Assembly: GCF_900167365.1 (NCBI RefSeq) | Contig: NZ_FUXL01000007.1 | Coordinates: 1 to 64,000 of the forward strand | DNA length: 64,000 bases | Origin: Consotaella salsifontis | GTDB taxonomy: Bacteria; Pseudomonadota; Alphaproteobacteria; Rhizobiales; Rhizobiaceae | Direction: 5' to 3' | In this document: positions 1 to 9,504 of the stretch, in pieces | How the letters are laid out: every line of letters begins with the position of its first letter | Numbering within the stretch: the first letter of the stretch is position 1 | Translations under genes and position numbers: made by a program | Notes under the pieces: generated by a model | The model's input: the letters and a program-made list of their open reading frames with translations, nothing else | What the model was told of the DNA's origin: nothing | Databases searched by the model: none

Positions 1-1746
1 GGCTTCCTCGCGATCGCAGTCGCGATCGGCCTGTCCGTTTGGCGGGCGCGAGAGGCGAAGAACGCCGAGACCTTCGGCTCAGCCCGCTGGGCGCGGCCGG
101 ATGAGGTGAAGGCGGTTGGGCTGCTTGGGTCCGACGGCGTCGTGCTCGGCAAGCTCGATTGCCATTACCTCCGCCATGATGGACCTGAGCACGTGCTGTG
201 CTTTGCCCCGACACGCTCCGGCAAGGGCGTCGGTCTCGTCGTGCCGTCGCTGCTGACCTGGCCAGGCTCGGCGATCGTTCACGACATCAAGGGCGAGAAC
301 TGGCAGATCACCGCCGGCTTTCGTGCGCGGCACGGCCGCGTGCTGCTGTTCGACCCGACCAATCCGAAGTCGGCCGCCTACAATCCGCTGCTCGAAGTTC
401 GTCGAGGCGAATGGGAGGTTCGCGACGTCCAGAACATCGCCGACATCCTGGTCGATCCGGAAGGCTCGCTCGAGAAGCGGAACCACTGGGAGAAGACCAG
501 CCACGCGCTGCTCGTCGGCGCCATCCTCCATGTCCTCTATGCCGAAGAGGATAAGACGCTGGCTGGCGTTGCCGCCTTCCTCTCCGATCCTCGCCGACCG
601 ATCGAGGCGACGCTCGCCGCGATGATGAAGACGCCGCATCTGGGCGATGCCGGGCCGCACCCCGTCATTGCCAGCGCGGCGCGCGAACTCTTCAACAAGT
701 CGGACAACGAGCGCTCCGGCGTCCTCTCCACCGCCATGTCGTTCCTCGGCCTCTACCGCGATCCGGTCGTGGCCGAGGTGACGCGGCGCTGCGACTGGCG
801 CATCGCGGACATCGTCAGCGGTGCACAGCCGGTGACGCTCTACCTCGTCGTGCCGCCCTCCGACATCGCCCGCACCAAGCCGCTGATCCGCCTGATCCTC
901 AACCAGATCGGCCGCAGGCTGACGGAGGATCTGCAAGCGAAGGGCAACCGACATCGGCTCTTGCTGATGCTGGACGAGTTTCCGGCGCTGGGGCGGCTCG
1001 ACTTCTTCGAAAGCGCGCTCGCCTTCATGGCGGGCTATGGGCTGAAGGCCTTCCTCATCGCGCAGTCGCTGAACCAGATCGAGAAGGCCTATGGACCGAA
1101 CAACTCGATCCTCGACAACTGCCATGTCCGGGTGAGCTTTGCGACCAACGACGAGCGCACCGCCAAACGCGTATCGGACGCCCTGGGTACCGCCACGGAG
1201 CTACGGGCGATGAAGAATTATGCCGGCCATCGGTTGTCGCCCTGGCTCGGCCATCTGATGGTGTCGCGTTCGGAGACGGCGCGGCCGCTGCTGACGCCCG
1301 GCGAGGTGATGCAACTGCCGCCGGCGGACGAGATGGTCATGGTGGCAGGCACACCGCCGATCCGGGCGAAGAAGGCGCGGTACTTCGAGGACGCGAGGTT
1401 TGCCGAGCGGGTGCTGCCGCCGCCGGTGCTGATCAAGCAGGACGCTTCGGCTGCCGACGATTGGAGCACATTGCCGATGCCGACCCAGCCGGCAAGCGCC
1501 GCAGAGACTGCCAACGGCGCCTCCGGCGACGATGAGGACCCCGCAGGCTCAGAGCGCCGCAAGCAGCCGGAGCTGGCCCGCGTCCAACCGATCGAACAAC
1601 CGGCGATGCCGCCCACCAACGAATTCGATCTCGACTTCGATGCGGACGCTGATGACGACGCGGCGCGGATCGGCCGCGTCGACCGGCTGATGCAGGGCGT
1701 GGCGCGGCAGGTTTCGCTCGATCCCGCCGACGGCATGGATTTGTGA
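1..1746 (+). CDS. traG: Conjugal transfer coupling protein TraG (VirD4 family), 5' end outside window
   Basis: This is the type IV coupling protein, an inner-membrane hexameric ATPase that hands the relaxase-DNA complex to the mating channel. The reading frame is open from base 1, and the visible start resembles the end of an N-terminal membrane segment followed by the FGSARWA stretch typical of TraG, so the gene begins upstream; the GTG at 106 is not the real start. Walker A (TRSGKG) lies near visible residue 72 and Walker B (LLMLDEFPALG) near residue 322. The C-terminal tail is acidic and Asp-rich. The next gene starts 7 bases downstream, so they are probably co-transcribed. The visible part is 581 residues, a little under the usual 640 or so. 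Confidence 0.93.
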   Translation, partial: GFLAIAVAIGLSVWRAREAKNAETFGSARWARPDEVKAVGLLGSDGVVLGKLDCHYLRHDGPEHVLCFAPTRSGKGVGLVVPSLLTWPGSAIVHDIKGENWQITAGFRARHGRVLLFDPTNPKSAAYNPLLEVRRGEWEVRDVQNIADILVDPEGSLEKRNHWEKTSHALLVGAILHVLYAEEDKTLAGVAAFLSDPRRPIEATLAAMMKTPHLGDAGPHPVIASAARELFNKSDNERSGVLSTAMSFLGLYRDPVVAEVTRRCDWRIADIVSGAQPVTLYLVVPPSDIARTKPLIRLILNQIGRRLTEDLQAKGNRHRLLLMLDEFPALGRLDFFESALAFMAGYGLKAFLIAQSLNQIEKAYGPNNSILDNCHVRVSFATNDERTAKRVSDALGTATELRAMKNYAGHRLSPWLGHLMVSRSETARPLLTPGEVMQLPPADEMVMVAGTPPIRAKKARYFEDARFAERVLPPPVLIKQDASAADDWSTLPMPTQPASAAETANGASGDDEDPAGSERRKQPELARVQPIEQPAMPPTNEFDLDFDADADDDAARIGRVDRLMQGVARQVSLDPADGMDL

Positions 1747-1753
1747 GGCGCCG

Positions 1754-2173
1754 ATGAACAAGCCGCAAAAGAAGCAGCGCCTGTCGGTCTATCTCGATCC
1801 GCCGATCATGAAGGCTCTCGCCGAATATGCCGCCCGCCGCGACCATTCGCGGTCCCTCGTCGCCGAAGCGGCGATCGCCTCCTTCCTGTCCCCGGATGCT
1901 GCCGAGCGGCAGGAAGCGGCCACGACCAAGCGTCTCGACCAGCTTGATCGCCGGCTGACACGGATCGAGCGTGATCTCGGCATCTCGGTCGAGATGCTCG
2001 CCCTCTTCGTGCGCTTCTGGCTGATCTCCAATCCGCCGCTGCCAGAGACCACGCAGGCGGCCGCACGCGCTCAGGCCGGCGAACGCTACGATGCCTTCGT
2101 CGCGGCGCTCGGCCGACGGCTCGCCAAGGGCCCAAAGCTCAGGCAAGAGATCTCCGAGGATATCGATCCATAG
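1754..2173 (+). CDS. Ribbon-helix-helix (CopG-like) protein
   Basis: This is a 139-residue protein. The N-terminal residues 8-45 fit a ribbon-helix-helix DNA-binding fold: a short basic strand (QRLSVYLDPP) followed by two helices ending in the SRSLVAEAAIASFL stretch. Residues 55-75 form a charged heptad-like helix and residues 76-95 are hydrophobic. A CopG-type gene between traG and trbB is a fixed feature of this class of conjugative element, where it probably regulates the transfer operon or assists relaxosome formation. It starts 7 bases after traG. The function is inferred from position and fold only. Confidence 0.75.
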   Translation: MNKPQKKQRLSVYLDPPIMKALAEYAARRDHSRSLVAEAAIASFLSPDAAERQEAATTKRLDQLDRRLTRIERDLGISVEMLALFVRFWLISNPPLPETTQAAARAQAGERYDAFVAALGRRLAKGPKLRQEISEDIDP

Positions 2174-2355
2174 CACAACGAGTGATAGGTCGTCGTCGTC
2201 CACACCCTCGCTGAACGCCACTTCGCCGATCGCCTGTCTTTCTTCGCCAGGCTACGACGGCTGTCCGGGACCTGTTGAACTCGTCCCTTTTCCGGTTCTC
2301 TTAATCGTCCCCGATCCGGAGCCGCCGTCGGCGGGCCGCCGGCAATGGGGACAAG

Positions 2356-3342
2356 ATGGCGGTTTCTTCGCATCAGCATTCGGAGGCGGTCTCACGCGGG
2401 GCGCGCATGCTGCGCACGGCGCTGGGACCGGCGATTGCCGGATACCTGGAGGATCCGGGCGTCGTCGAGGTGATGCTGAACCCCGATGGCCGGCTCTGGA
2501 TCGATCGGCTCGCCGAAGGGCTGGCCGAAACCGGCGAGAGACTCTCTGCGGCCGACGGCGAGCGGATCGTCCGGCTCGTCGCCCATCATGTCGGCGCAGA
2601 GGTTCATGCGGGCGCGCCGCGCGTTTCGGCCGAACTTCCGGAGACCGGTGAGCGGTTCGAGGGTTTGCTGCCGCCGGTCGTCGCCGCACCGGCCTTCGCC
2701 ATTCGCAAGCCGGCGGTCGCCGTGTTCACACTGGAGGACTACGTTGCTGCCGGCATCATGAGCGCCGATCAGGCCGCGCAGCTGCGCCAGGCTGTCACCG
2801 AGCGGAAGAACATCCTTGTCGCCGGTGGCACTTCCACCGGCAAGACGACGCTCACCAACGCGCTGCTCGCCGAAGTCGCCCGCACCGCCGATCGCGTGGT
2901 GCTGATCGAGGATATGCGCGAGTTGCAGTGCGCCGCGCCAAACCTCGTCGCCTTGCGCACCAAGGACGGTGTCGCCTCGCTCTCCGATCTGGTGCGCTCA
3001 TCGTTGCGCCTTCGGCCCGACCGCATACCCATCGGCGAAGTGCGGGGGCCGGAGGCGCTCGATCTCCTGAAGGCCTGGGGCACCGGCCATCCTGGAGGCA
3101 TCGGCACCATTCATGCCGGCTCCGCCATCGGCGCGCTGCGGCGGCTGGAGCAGCTCATCCAGGAAGCCGTTGTCACCGTCCCGCGGGCGCTGATCGCCGA
3201 GACCATCGATCTCGTCGCCGTGCTCTCCGGCCGAGGATCCTCACGCCGCCTCGCCGAGCTTTCCCGCGTCGTCGGTCTCGACCGCCATGGCGACTACCGC
3301 ATCACGCCCACCCTTCCGCCTCGCACCGGAGACCGCGCATGA
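2356..3342 (+). CDS. trbB: Conjugal transfer ATPase TrbB (VirB11 family)
   Basis: TrbB is the cytoplasmic hexameric secretion ATPase that powers pilus assembly and substrate transfer. The 328-residue protein has the expected order: an N-terminal domain, Walker A (GGTSTGKTT) near residue 157, an Asp box (IEDMRELQC) near 185, Walker B ([12 protein letters not shown]) near 222 and a His box ([10 protein letters not shown]) near 250. The ATG at 2356 follows a purine-rich GGGGACAAG. This is the first gene of the trb operon, with 182 bases of non-coding sequence upstream that may hold its promoter. It overlaps trbC by 4 bases (ATGA), indicating translational coupling. Confidence 0.95.
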   Translation: MAVSSHQHSEAVSRGARMLRTALGPAIAGYLEDPGVVEVMLNPDGRLWIDRLAEGLAETGERLSAADGERIVRLVAHHVGAEVHAGAPRVSAELPETGERFEGLLPPVVAAPAFAIRKPAVAVFTLEDYVAAGIMSADQAAQLRQAVTERKNILVAGGTSTGKTTLTNALLAEVARTADRVVLIEDMRELQCAAPNLVALRTKDGVASLSDLVRSSLRLRPDRIPIGEVRGPEALDLLKAWGTGHPGGIGTIHAGSAIGALRRLEQLIQEAVVTVPRALIAETIDLVAVLSGRGSSRRLAELSRVVGLDRHGDYRITPTLPPRTGDRA

Positions 3343-3686
3343 TCTCTCGCCCTCATTGCCTTCGCCGATCTCTTGGTCGGCGCATCACTGCAACAGCCGC
3401 GACCATCGGGGCAGCCAACATCGCCTTGGCCTCGGCCGCCCACGCTGCCGGCTCATCGATGCCGTGGGAGGAGCCGCTGGAGCAGATCCTCGAATCCATC
3501 GAGGGGCCGGTGGCGAAGATCGTCGCGGTGATCATCATCATCGTCACTGGCTTGTCGCTGGCCTTCGGCGACACCTCGGGCGGCTTTCGCCGGCTGATCC
3601 AGATCGTCTTCGGCCTGTCGATCGCCTTTGCCGCTTCGAGCTTCTTCCTGTCGTTCTTCTCCTTCGGCGGCGGAGCGCTGGTCTGA
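3339..3686 (+). CDS. trbC: Conjugal transfer pilin TrbC (VirB2 family)
   Basis: This 115-residue protein is the precursor of the conjugative pilus subunit. An N-terminal basic stretch and hydrophobic signal end at an AHA site near residue 34. Two hydrophobic segments follow (about 55-72 and 83-105), separated by a short polar loop with GDTSGGFRR, the usual VirB2/TrbC hairpin. I placed the start at the ATG overlapping the trbB stop; longer readings of the same frame extend into trbB and are not credible. The stop overlaps the trbD start by one base (TGATG). Confidence 0.9.
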   Translation: MISRPHCLRRSLGRRITATAATIGAANIALASAAHAAGSSMPWEEPLEQILESIEGPVAKIVAVIIIIVTGLSLAFGDTSGGFRRLIQIVFGLSIAFAASSFFLSFFSFGGGALV

Positions 3687-3967
3687 TGGCCGCCTCTTTC
3701 ACTTCCGCCGGCGAGGTCGCCGGCTTCAGCGTGGCCGTGCACCGCTCGCTGACCGAGCCGATCCTGCTTGGCGGCGCGCCACGCTCCATCGCCATCCTCA
3801 ACGGCACGCTCGCCGCCGTCCTCGGGCTCGGCCTGCGCCTCTGGCTGGTTGGACTTGCCCTATGGGCGATCGGTCACTTCGCCGCCGTCTGGGCGGCGAG
3901 GCGCGATCCGCTGTTTGCCGATGCCGTGCGCCGGCATCTGCGCATTCCCGGCCACCTGGATCTCTGA
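3686..3967 (+). CDS. trbD: Conjugal transfer protein TrbD (VirB3 family)
   Basis: This is a small inner-membrane component of the mating channel, 93 residues long. It shows the family pattern of a polar N-terminus containing VHRSLTEPILLGGAPR and then one long hydrophobic hairpin (about residues 36-68), ending in a short basic tail with DPLFADAVRRH. The start is the ATG overlapping the trbC stop. VirB3-type proteins work directly with the VirB4 ATPase, here TrbE encoded 14 bases downstream. Confidence 0.9.
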   Translation: MAASFTSAGEVAGFSVAVHRSLTEPILLGGAPRSIAILNGTLAAVLGLGLRLWLVGLALWAIGHFAAVWAARRDPLFADAVRRHLRIPGHLDL

Positions 3968-3981
3968 GGAAGGCGCGCACA

Positions 3982-6402
3982 ATGATGAACCTTGCCGAAT
4001 ACCGCCGCACCGCCACTCGGCTCGCCGACTTCCTGCCCTGGGCCGCCCTGGTCGAGGCCGGCGTCGTCCTCAACAAGGACGGCAGCCTGCAAAGGACCGC
4101 CCGGTTTCGCGGGCCTGACCTCGACAGCGCCGTGGAGGCCGAGCTGGTGGCGGTTGCCGCCCGGCTCAACAACGCCTTCCGCCGCCTCGGCTCCGGCTGG
4201 GCACTCTTCGTCGAGGCCGTTCGGCTCGGCGCGCAGCGCTATCCGGAAAGCACCTTTCCCGATCCGGCCTCGGCGCTGGTCGATGCCGAGCGCAAGGCCG
4301 AGTTCGAAGCCGAAGGCGCACATTACGAGTCGAGCTATTTTCTCACTTTCGTCTATCTGCCGCCGGCGGAGACGGCCGCGCGCACCGAGGGCTGGCTCTA
4401 CGAGGGGAAGAGCGGCAAGGGCATCGACGCCCGCGAGGTCCTGCGCGGCTTCATCGACCGCACCGACCGTGTCCTGCAGCTCATCGAAAGCTTCATGCCT
4501 GAGTGCCAATGGCTCGATGATCACGAGACGCTCTCCTACCTCCACGCCACCATCTCGACCAAGCGCCAGCGCGTGCGCGTACCCGAGGTGCCGATGCACC
4601 TCGATGCGCTGCTCGCCGACCAGCCGCTCACCGGCGGCCTGGAGCCGATGCTGGGAATCGCGCATCTGCGCGTTCTCACCATCACCGGCTTTCCGACCGC
4701 CACCACGCCCGGCATTCTCGACGAGCTGAACCGGCTCGCCTTCGCCTATCGCTGGTCGACCCGCGCCATCCTCCTCGACAAGGTCGATGCCGTCCGGCTG
4801 CTGACCAAAATCCGCCGGCAGTGGTTCGCCAAGCGCAAATCCCTTGTGGCCATCCTCAAGGAGGTTCTGACCAACGAAGCCTCGGTGCTGGTCGACACGG
4901 ACGCCGCCAACAAGACGGCCGATGCCGACCTCGCTTTGCAGGAACTGGGCGCCGACTATGCCGGGGCCGCCTTCGTCACCGCGACGGTCACCGTCTGGGA
5001 CGAGGATCCCCGGATTGCCGAGGAGAAGTTGCGGCTGGTGGAGAAGGTTGTCCAGGGCCGCGACTTCACGGCGATGCCCGAGACGATCAACGCGGTCGAT
5101 GCCTGGCTCGGCTCGCTGCCGGGCCATGTCTATGCTAATGTCCGCCAACCGCCGATCTCGACGCTGAACCTGGCCCACATGATCCCGCTCTCGGCGGTCT
5201 GGGCGGGACCAGACAAAGACGAGCATCTCGGCGCGCCGCCGATGCTCTTCGGGCAGACGGAGGGCTCGACGCCGTTCCGCCTGTCGCTCCATGTCGGCGA
5301 TGTCGGCCACACGCTGGTGGTCGGGCCGACCGGCGCCGGCAAGAGCGTGCTGCTCGCGCTGATGGCGCTGCAGTTCCGCCGCTATCGAAACGCTCAGGTC
5401 TTCGCCTTCGACTTCGGCGGGAGTATTCGCGCCGCGGCGCTGGCCATGGGCGGCGACTGGCACGACCTCGGCGGCGGGCTGACCGAGAGTGCCTCTGTCT
5501 CTCTGCAGCCGCTGGCGCGCATTCCCGACACGCCCGAGCGCGCCTGGGCGGCCGACTGGATCGTCGCGATCCTCACGCGCGAGGGCATAGCCATCACCCC
5601 GGAGGTCAAGGAGCATCTCTGGACGGCACTGACCTCGCTCAGTACGGCGCCTATCACCGAGCGCACCATCACCGGGCTCTCCGTTCTCCTGCAGTCGAAC
5701 GTCCTCAAGCGGGCCCTGCAGCCCTATTGTCTCGGTGGCGCCTATGGCCGGCTGCTCGATGCCGAGGCTGAGCATCTGGGCGAAGCGTCCGTTCAAGCGT
5801 TCGAGACCGAGGGCCTGATCGGCACCGGCGCGGCCTCGGCCGTGCTGGCCTATCTCTTCCACCGCATCGAGGATCGGCTCGACGGCTCACCGACACTTCT
5901 CATTATCGACGAAGGCTGGCTCGCCCTCGATGATGAGGGCTTTGCCGGCCAGATCCGCGAATGGCTGAAGACGTTGAGGAAGAAGAACGCCTCCGTCGTC
6001 TTCGCCACCCAGTCGCTCTCCGACATCGACGGCAGTCCGATCGCGCCGGCGATCATCGAGAGCTGCCACACCCGCATCCTGTTGCCGAACGAGCGGGCGA
6101 TCGAGCCGCAGATCGCATCGATCTACCGCAAGTTTGGTCTCAACGATCGTCAGATCGAGATTTTGGCCCGCGCGACGCCGAAGCGCGACTACTACTGCCA
6201 GAGCCGGCGCGGCAACCGCCTGTTCGAGCTCGGCCTCGGCGAGATCGCGCTCGCCCTTTGCGCCGCCTCCGCCAAGACCGACCAGACCGAGATCGAGGAT
6301 GTCCTCGCGCAATACGGCCCGGACGGCTTCCTTGCCGCCTGGCTGAAGCGCCGCGGCCTTGCCTGGGCCGCCGATCTCGCCAATCTGGAGATGCCGTCAT
6401 GA
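3982..6402 (+). CDS. trbE: Conjugal transfer ATPase TrbE (VirB4 family)
   Basis: TrbE is the large inner-membrane-associated ATPase of the type IV secretion channel. The product is 806 residues, the usual size. Walker A (GPTGAGKSVLLAL) lies near residue 450 and Walker B (LLIIDEGWLALDDEG) near 640; the C-terminal RecA-like half also carries the conserved FATQSLSDI stretch. I chose the ATG at 3982 after AGGAAGGCGC. The same frame can be read further upstream through trbD, but those starts lie inside trbC and trbD and are rejected. The stop overlaps the trbJ start (ATGA). Confidence 0.94.
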   Translation: MMNLAEYRRTATRLADFLPWAALVEAGVVLNKDGSLQRTARFRGPDLDSAVEAELVAVAARLNNAFRRLGSGWALFVEAVRLGAQRYPESTFPDPASALVDAERKAEFEAEGAHYESSYFLTFVYLPPAETAARTEGWLYEGKSGKGIDAREVLRGFIDRTDRVLQLIESFMPECQWLDDHETLSYLHATISTKRQRVRVPEVPMHLDALLADQPLTGGLEPMLGIAHLRVLTITGFPTATTPGILDELNRLAFAYRWSTRAILLDKVDAVRLLTKIRRQWFAKRKSLVAILKEVLTNEASVLVDTDAANKTADADLALQELGADYAGAAFVTATVTVWDEDPRIAEEKLRLVEKVVQGRDFTAMPETINAVDAWLGSLPGHVYANVRQPPISTLNLAHMIPLSAVWAGPDKDEHLGAPPMLFGQTEGSTPFRLSLHVGDVGHTLVVGPTGAGKSVLLALMALQFRRYRNAQVFAFDFGGSIRAAALAMGGDWHDLGGGLTESASVSLQPLARIPDTPERAWAADWIVAILTREGIAITPEVKEHLWTALTSLSTAPITERTITGLSVLLQSNVLKRALQPYCLGGAYGRLLDAEAEHLGEASVQAFETEGLIGTGAASAVLAYLFHRIEDRLDGSPTLLIIDEGWLALDDEGFAGQIREWLKTLRKKNASVVFATQSLSDIDGSPIAPAIIESCHTRILLPNERAIEPQIASIYRKFGLNDRQIEILARATPKRDYYCQSRRGNRLFELGLGEIALALCAASAKTDQTEIEDVLAQYGPDGFLAAWLKRRGLAWAADLANLEMPS

Positions 6403-7154
6403 TCCCTCATGCTTTGCGTTGTCAGACGCTGGCTGCGGCGCTTATCGCTCCCGTTGCTCTGTCGCCGATGACCGTCACACCTGCTGCGGCCGCCTGGCTC
6501 GTCTTCGACCCGACGAACTACGCCCAGAACGTGCTGCAGGCGGCCCGGGCGCTGGAGCAGATCAACAACCAGATCACCTCGCTTCAGAACGAAGCGCAGA
6601 TGCTGATCAACCAGGCGCGCAATCTGGCGAGCCTGCCATACTCCTCGCTGCAGCAGCTGCAGCAGTCGATCAGCCGCACCCGGCAGCTTCTCGATCAGGC
6701 CCAGAAGATCGCCTTCGACGTCGGCGAGATCGACCAGGCCTTTTCCTCCACCTATGGCGCGGCCTCGACTTCGACCTCCGATCAGGACCTGATCGCAGCC
6801 GCCAAGACTCGCTGGCAGAACACCGTGGCGGGGTTGCAGGACGCCATGCGCGTTCAGGCCGGCGTCGTCGGCAATCTCGACACCAACCGGACCCAGATGT
6901 CGGCGCTCGTTGGCGAGAGCCAGGGCGCGACCGGTGCCCTGCAGGCGACGCAGGCCGGCAACCAGCTCCTGGCGTTGCAGGCCCAGCAGCTCGCCGATCT
7001 CGTTGCTGTCGTTGCCGCGGACGGACGGGCCCACGCGCTGCAATCGGCCGAACAGGCGGCAGCCGCCGATCAGGGCCGCGAGCAGCGCCGACGGTTCCTG
7101 ACGCCTGGCGCCGGCTATGAACCCGGCAGCGCGCAAATGTTCTACGGCGATTGA
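6399..7154 (+). CDS. trbJ: Conjugal transfer protein TrbJ (VirB5-like)
   Basis: TrbJ is a periplasmic or pilus-tip protein of the mating channel. The 251-residue product has a signal peptide ending near residue 32 (PAAAAW). A long, largely helical body follows, rich in Gln, Ala and Leu with repeated LQ patterns (for example INNQITSLQNEAQML near 50-64), as expected for this coiled-coil family. The start overlaps the end of trbE. trbK begins 1 base after the stop. Confidence 0.9.
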   Translation: MIPHALRCQTLAAALIAPVALSPMTVTPAAAAWLVFDPTNYAQNVLQAARALEQINNQITSLQNEAQMLINQARNLASLPYSSLQQLQQSISRTRQLLDQAQKIAFDVGEIDQAFSSTYGAASTSTSDQDLIAAAKTRWQNTVAGLQDAMRVQAGVVGNLDTNRTQMSALVGESQGATGALQATQAGNQLLALQAQQLADLVAVVAADGRAHALQSAEQAAAADQGREQRRRFLTPGAGYEPGSAQMFYGD

Positions 7155-7155
7155 G

Positions 7156-7467
7156 ATGCAGGCGGAGCACTTTGCCCGGCTCGCTGCCGGCGTCTTCGTG
7201 GCCGTCGCTCTGGCCGTCGCGGTGTTGGGTGGGGCCGGAAGGGAGGAGGAACCAGCGTCAGAGGCATCGGTGCCGAGCTCGGCCATCCCGGCCAATCCGC
7301 TGCGGGCGGAGATGATCCGCTGTGCCAGGATCGGCGAGGCCGCCATACACGATGCCGCCTGTCTCGAGACCTGGGCGGAGAACCGCCGCCGCTTTCTGTC
7401 GGCGAACGACGACTGGATCCGCGACCGCCTGCCGGTCCCGCCGCGGATAAAGCCGGAGGCCCGTTAG
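7156..7467 (+). CDS. trbK: Putative entry exclusion protein TrbK-alt
   Basis: This is a short 103-residue protein located exactly between trbJ and trbL, where trbK is found in related operons. It has one hydrophobic segment (residues 9-27, AAGVFVAVALAVAVLGGAG). The C-terminal half contains two Cys (RCARIGEA and ACLETWAENRRRF), a signature of the TrbK-alt proteins. Family members are thought to sit in the envelope and block redundant mating. The ATG at 7156 lies just after the trbJ stop; an upstream ATG at 7117 in the same frame would overlap trbJ. Confidence 0.75.
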   Translation: MQAEHFARLAAGVFVAVALAVAVLGGAGREEEPASEASVPSSAIPANPLRAEMIRCARIGEAAIHDAACLETWAENRRRFLSANDDWIRDRLPVPPRIKPEAR

Positions 7468-7471
7468 CGCC

Positions 7472-8821
7472 ATGCAGGGCACCGGCGTCATCGACCACTT
7501 CCTCGAGGTCTTCACCCGCTATATCGATTCCGGCTTCGGCCTGCTCGGCGGCGAGGTTGCCTTCATCGCCACCACGCTGATCGTCATCGATGTGACGCTC
7601 GCCGCCCTCTTCTGGTCCTGGGGCGCCGATGACGACATCATCGCGCGCCTCGTCCGGAAGACTCTCTTCGTCGGCGTCTTCGCCTGGCTGATCTCCAACT
7701 GGAACAGCCTCGCCAGGATCATCTTCGAAAGCTTTGCCGGTCTCGGCCTGAAGGCGTCCGGCACCGGCTTTACCGCCGCCGACCTCTTGCGCCCCGGCAA
7801 GGTGGCGCAGACCGGTCTCGATGCGGGGCGCCCGCTGCTCGACTCGATCTCCGGCCTGATGGGCTATTGGTCGTTCTTCGAGAACTTCATCCAGATCGCC
7901 TGCATGTTCCTCGCCTGGGCGCTGGTGCTCTTCGCCTTCTTCATCCTCGCCGTCCAGCTCTTCGTCACCCTGATCGAGTTCAAGCTGACGACGCTCGCAG
8001 GCTTCGTGCTGATCCCCTTCGGGCTCTTCGGCAAGTCCGCCTTCATGGCCGAGCGGGTGCTCGGCAACGTCATCTCATCCGGCATCAAAGTGCTCGTCCT
8101 CGCAGTCATCATCGGCATCGGCTCGACGCTGTTCTCCGAGTTCACCGCCGGTTTTGGCGACGTCAATCCGACCATCGATCAGGCAATGGCGATCGTCCTC
8201 GCCGCGCTGTCGTTGCTCGGCCTCGGCATTTTCGGTCCCGGCATTGCCAACGGCCTCGTCTCGGGCGGGCCGCAACTCGGAGCGGGAGCCGCTATCGGCA
8301 CGGGCCTTGCCGCCGGCGGGGCCATGGTCGCGGGAGGAGCGGCCATGGGTGCTGCCGCCTCCGGCGCCGGCAGCATGATCGGCGGCACAGCCGCCGCGGC
8401 CCGGGGCGGTGCCGCGGTCGCAGGCGGAGCGTCGACGGCGTATCGCCTTGGCGCAGGAGAGCAATCGGGTGCGGCTGGCGTCGCCTCGGGCGTTGCCGGC
8501 GTCGGCCGCGCTGCCGGACAGGCTGCACTCTCACCGCTCCGCCGCGCGGCATCCAGTGCAGCCGGCAGCCTGCGCTCCAGCTTTGCCGAAGGCGGCCGTT
8601 TCGTCACCGAGGGAAGCAGTGCAACCACAGCAGCCGGCAGCGTTGTCAGCGACAGTGCGGCTCCTTCGACCACGGCCGCCGATAGCCCGCCCGCCTGGGC
8701 CCAGCGCATGAAGCGCCACCAGGCGATGAGCCACGGCGTCACCCTGACCGCCCATTCCGTGCGCGCCGGCGACAGCCACGGCGCCGGCTCCTCCATCGAT
8801 CTCTCCGAAGAGAAGCGCTGA
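7472..8821 (+). CDS. trbL: Conjugal transfer membrane protein TrbL (VirB6 family)
   Basis: TrbL is the polytopic inner-membrane protein of the transfer channel. The 449-residue product starts with the conserved GVIDHFLEVFTRYIDSGFGLL, has about six membrane segments between residues 25 and 260, and ends in a long Ala/Gly/Ser-rich tail (about 265-440) typical of TrbL. It starts 4 bases after trbK, and the stop shares a base with the trbF start (TGATG). No irregularity is visible. Confidence 0.93.
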   Translation: MQGTGVIDHFLEVFTRYIDSGFGLLGGEVAFIATTLIVIDVTLAALFWSWGADDDIIARLVRKTLFVGVFAWLISNWNSLARIIFESFAGLGLKASGTGFTAADLLRPGKVAQTGLDAGRPLLDSISGLMGYWSFFENFIQIACMFLAWALVLFAFFILAVQLFVTLIEFKLTTLAGFVLIPFGLFGKSAFMAERVLGNVISSGIKVLVLAVIIGIGSTLFSEFTAGFGDVNPTIDQAMAIVLAALSLLGLGIFGPGIANGLVSGGPQLGAGAAIGTGLAAGGAMVAGGAAMGAAASGAGSMIGGTAAAARGGAAVAGGASTAYRLGAGEQSGAAGVASGVAGVGRAAGQAALSPLRRAASSAAGSLRSSFAEGGRFVTEGSSATTAAGSVVSDSAAPSTTAADSPPAWAQRMKRHQAMSHGVTLTAHSVRAGDSHGAGSSIDLSEEKR

Positions 8822-9504
8822 TGTTCAAGCGACCGGCCACCCATTACGGCAAGACGCCCGAGCCCGAGACGCCCTACCAAAAGGCTGCCCAGGTCTGGGA
8901 CGAGCGCATCGGCTCGGCCCGTGTCCAGGCCAGGAACTGGCGACTGATGGCCTTTGGCTGCCTGATCCTCACCGCCGGCTTCGCCTCGGCCCTCGTCTGG
9001 CAGTCGGCGCGCGGCACCGTCGTGCCCTGGGTGGTCGAGGTCGACAGGCTCGGCGAAGCACAAACCGTTTCGCCAGCCACCGCCGACTATCGTCCAACCG
9101 ATCCGCAGATCGCCTTCCACTTGGCCCGCTTCATCGAGAATGTCCGCTCGATCCCCGCCGATCCGGTCGTGCTGCGCCAGAACTGGCTCAGGGCCTACGA
9201 CTTCACCGCCAGCAGCGGCGCGCAGGCTCTCAACGACTATGCCCGCGCCAACGACCCCTTTGCCAAGATCGGCAAGGAGCAGATCGCCGTCGACGTCTCC
9301 AGCGTCATCCGGGCCTCGCCCGAGTCGTTCCGCATCGCCTGGAGCGAGCGGCACTATCGGGACGGCTCCCTCGCCGAGACCTCACGCTGGACCGCCATCG
9401 TCACCGTCACGATCCATCCTCCGCACGAGGATGAGCGCCTGCGCAAGAACCCGCTTGGCATCCTCGTCACCGCCATCAACTGGTCGAAGGAGCTCGGGCA
9501 ATGA
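8821..9504 (+). CDS. trbF: Conjugal transfer protein TrbF (VirB8 family)
   Basis: TrbF is a bitopic inner-membrane protein that nucleates channel assembly. The 227-residue product has a cytoplasmic N-terminus containing NPYQKA-like YQKAAQVWDERIGSAR, a single membrane segment at about residues 41-60, and a periplasmic VirB8-type domain with WTAIVTVTIHPP and NPLGILVTAINWSKEL at the end. Size and order match the family. Its stop overlaps the trbG start (ATGA). Confidence 0.93.
   Translation: MFKRPATHYGKTPEPETPYQKAAQVWDERIGSARVQARNWRLMAFGCLILTAGFASALVWQSARGTVVPWVVEVDRLGEAQTVSPATADYRPTDPQIAFHLARFIENVRSIPADPVVLRQNWLRAYDFTASSGAQALNDYARANDPFAKIGKEQIAVDVSSVIRASPESFRIAWSERHYRDGSLAETSRWTAIVTVTIHPPHEDERLRKNPLGILVTAINWSKELGQ

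Noticed and set aside
79-1125. 348-codon open frame on the minus strand over traG
   Set aside because: It lies antisense to the conserved TraG frame, and its composition is that of a GC-rich shadow without any motif.
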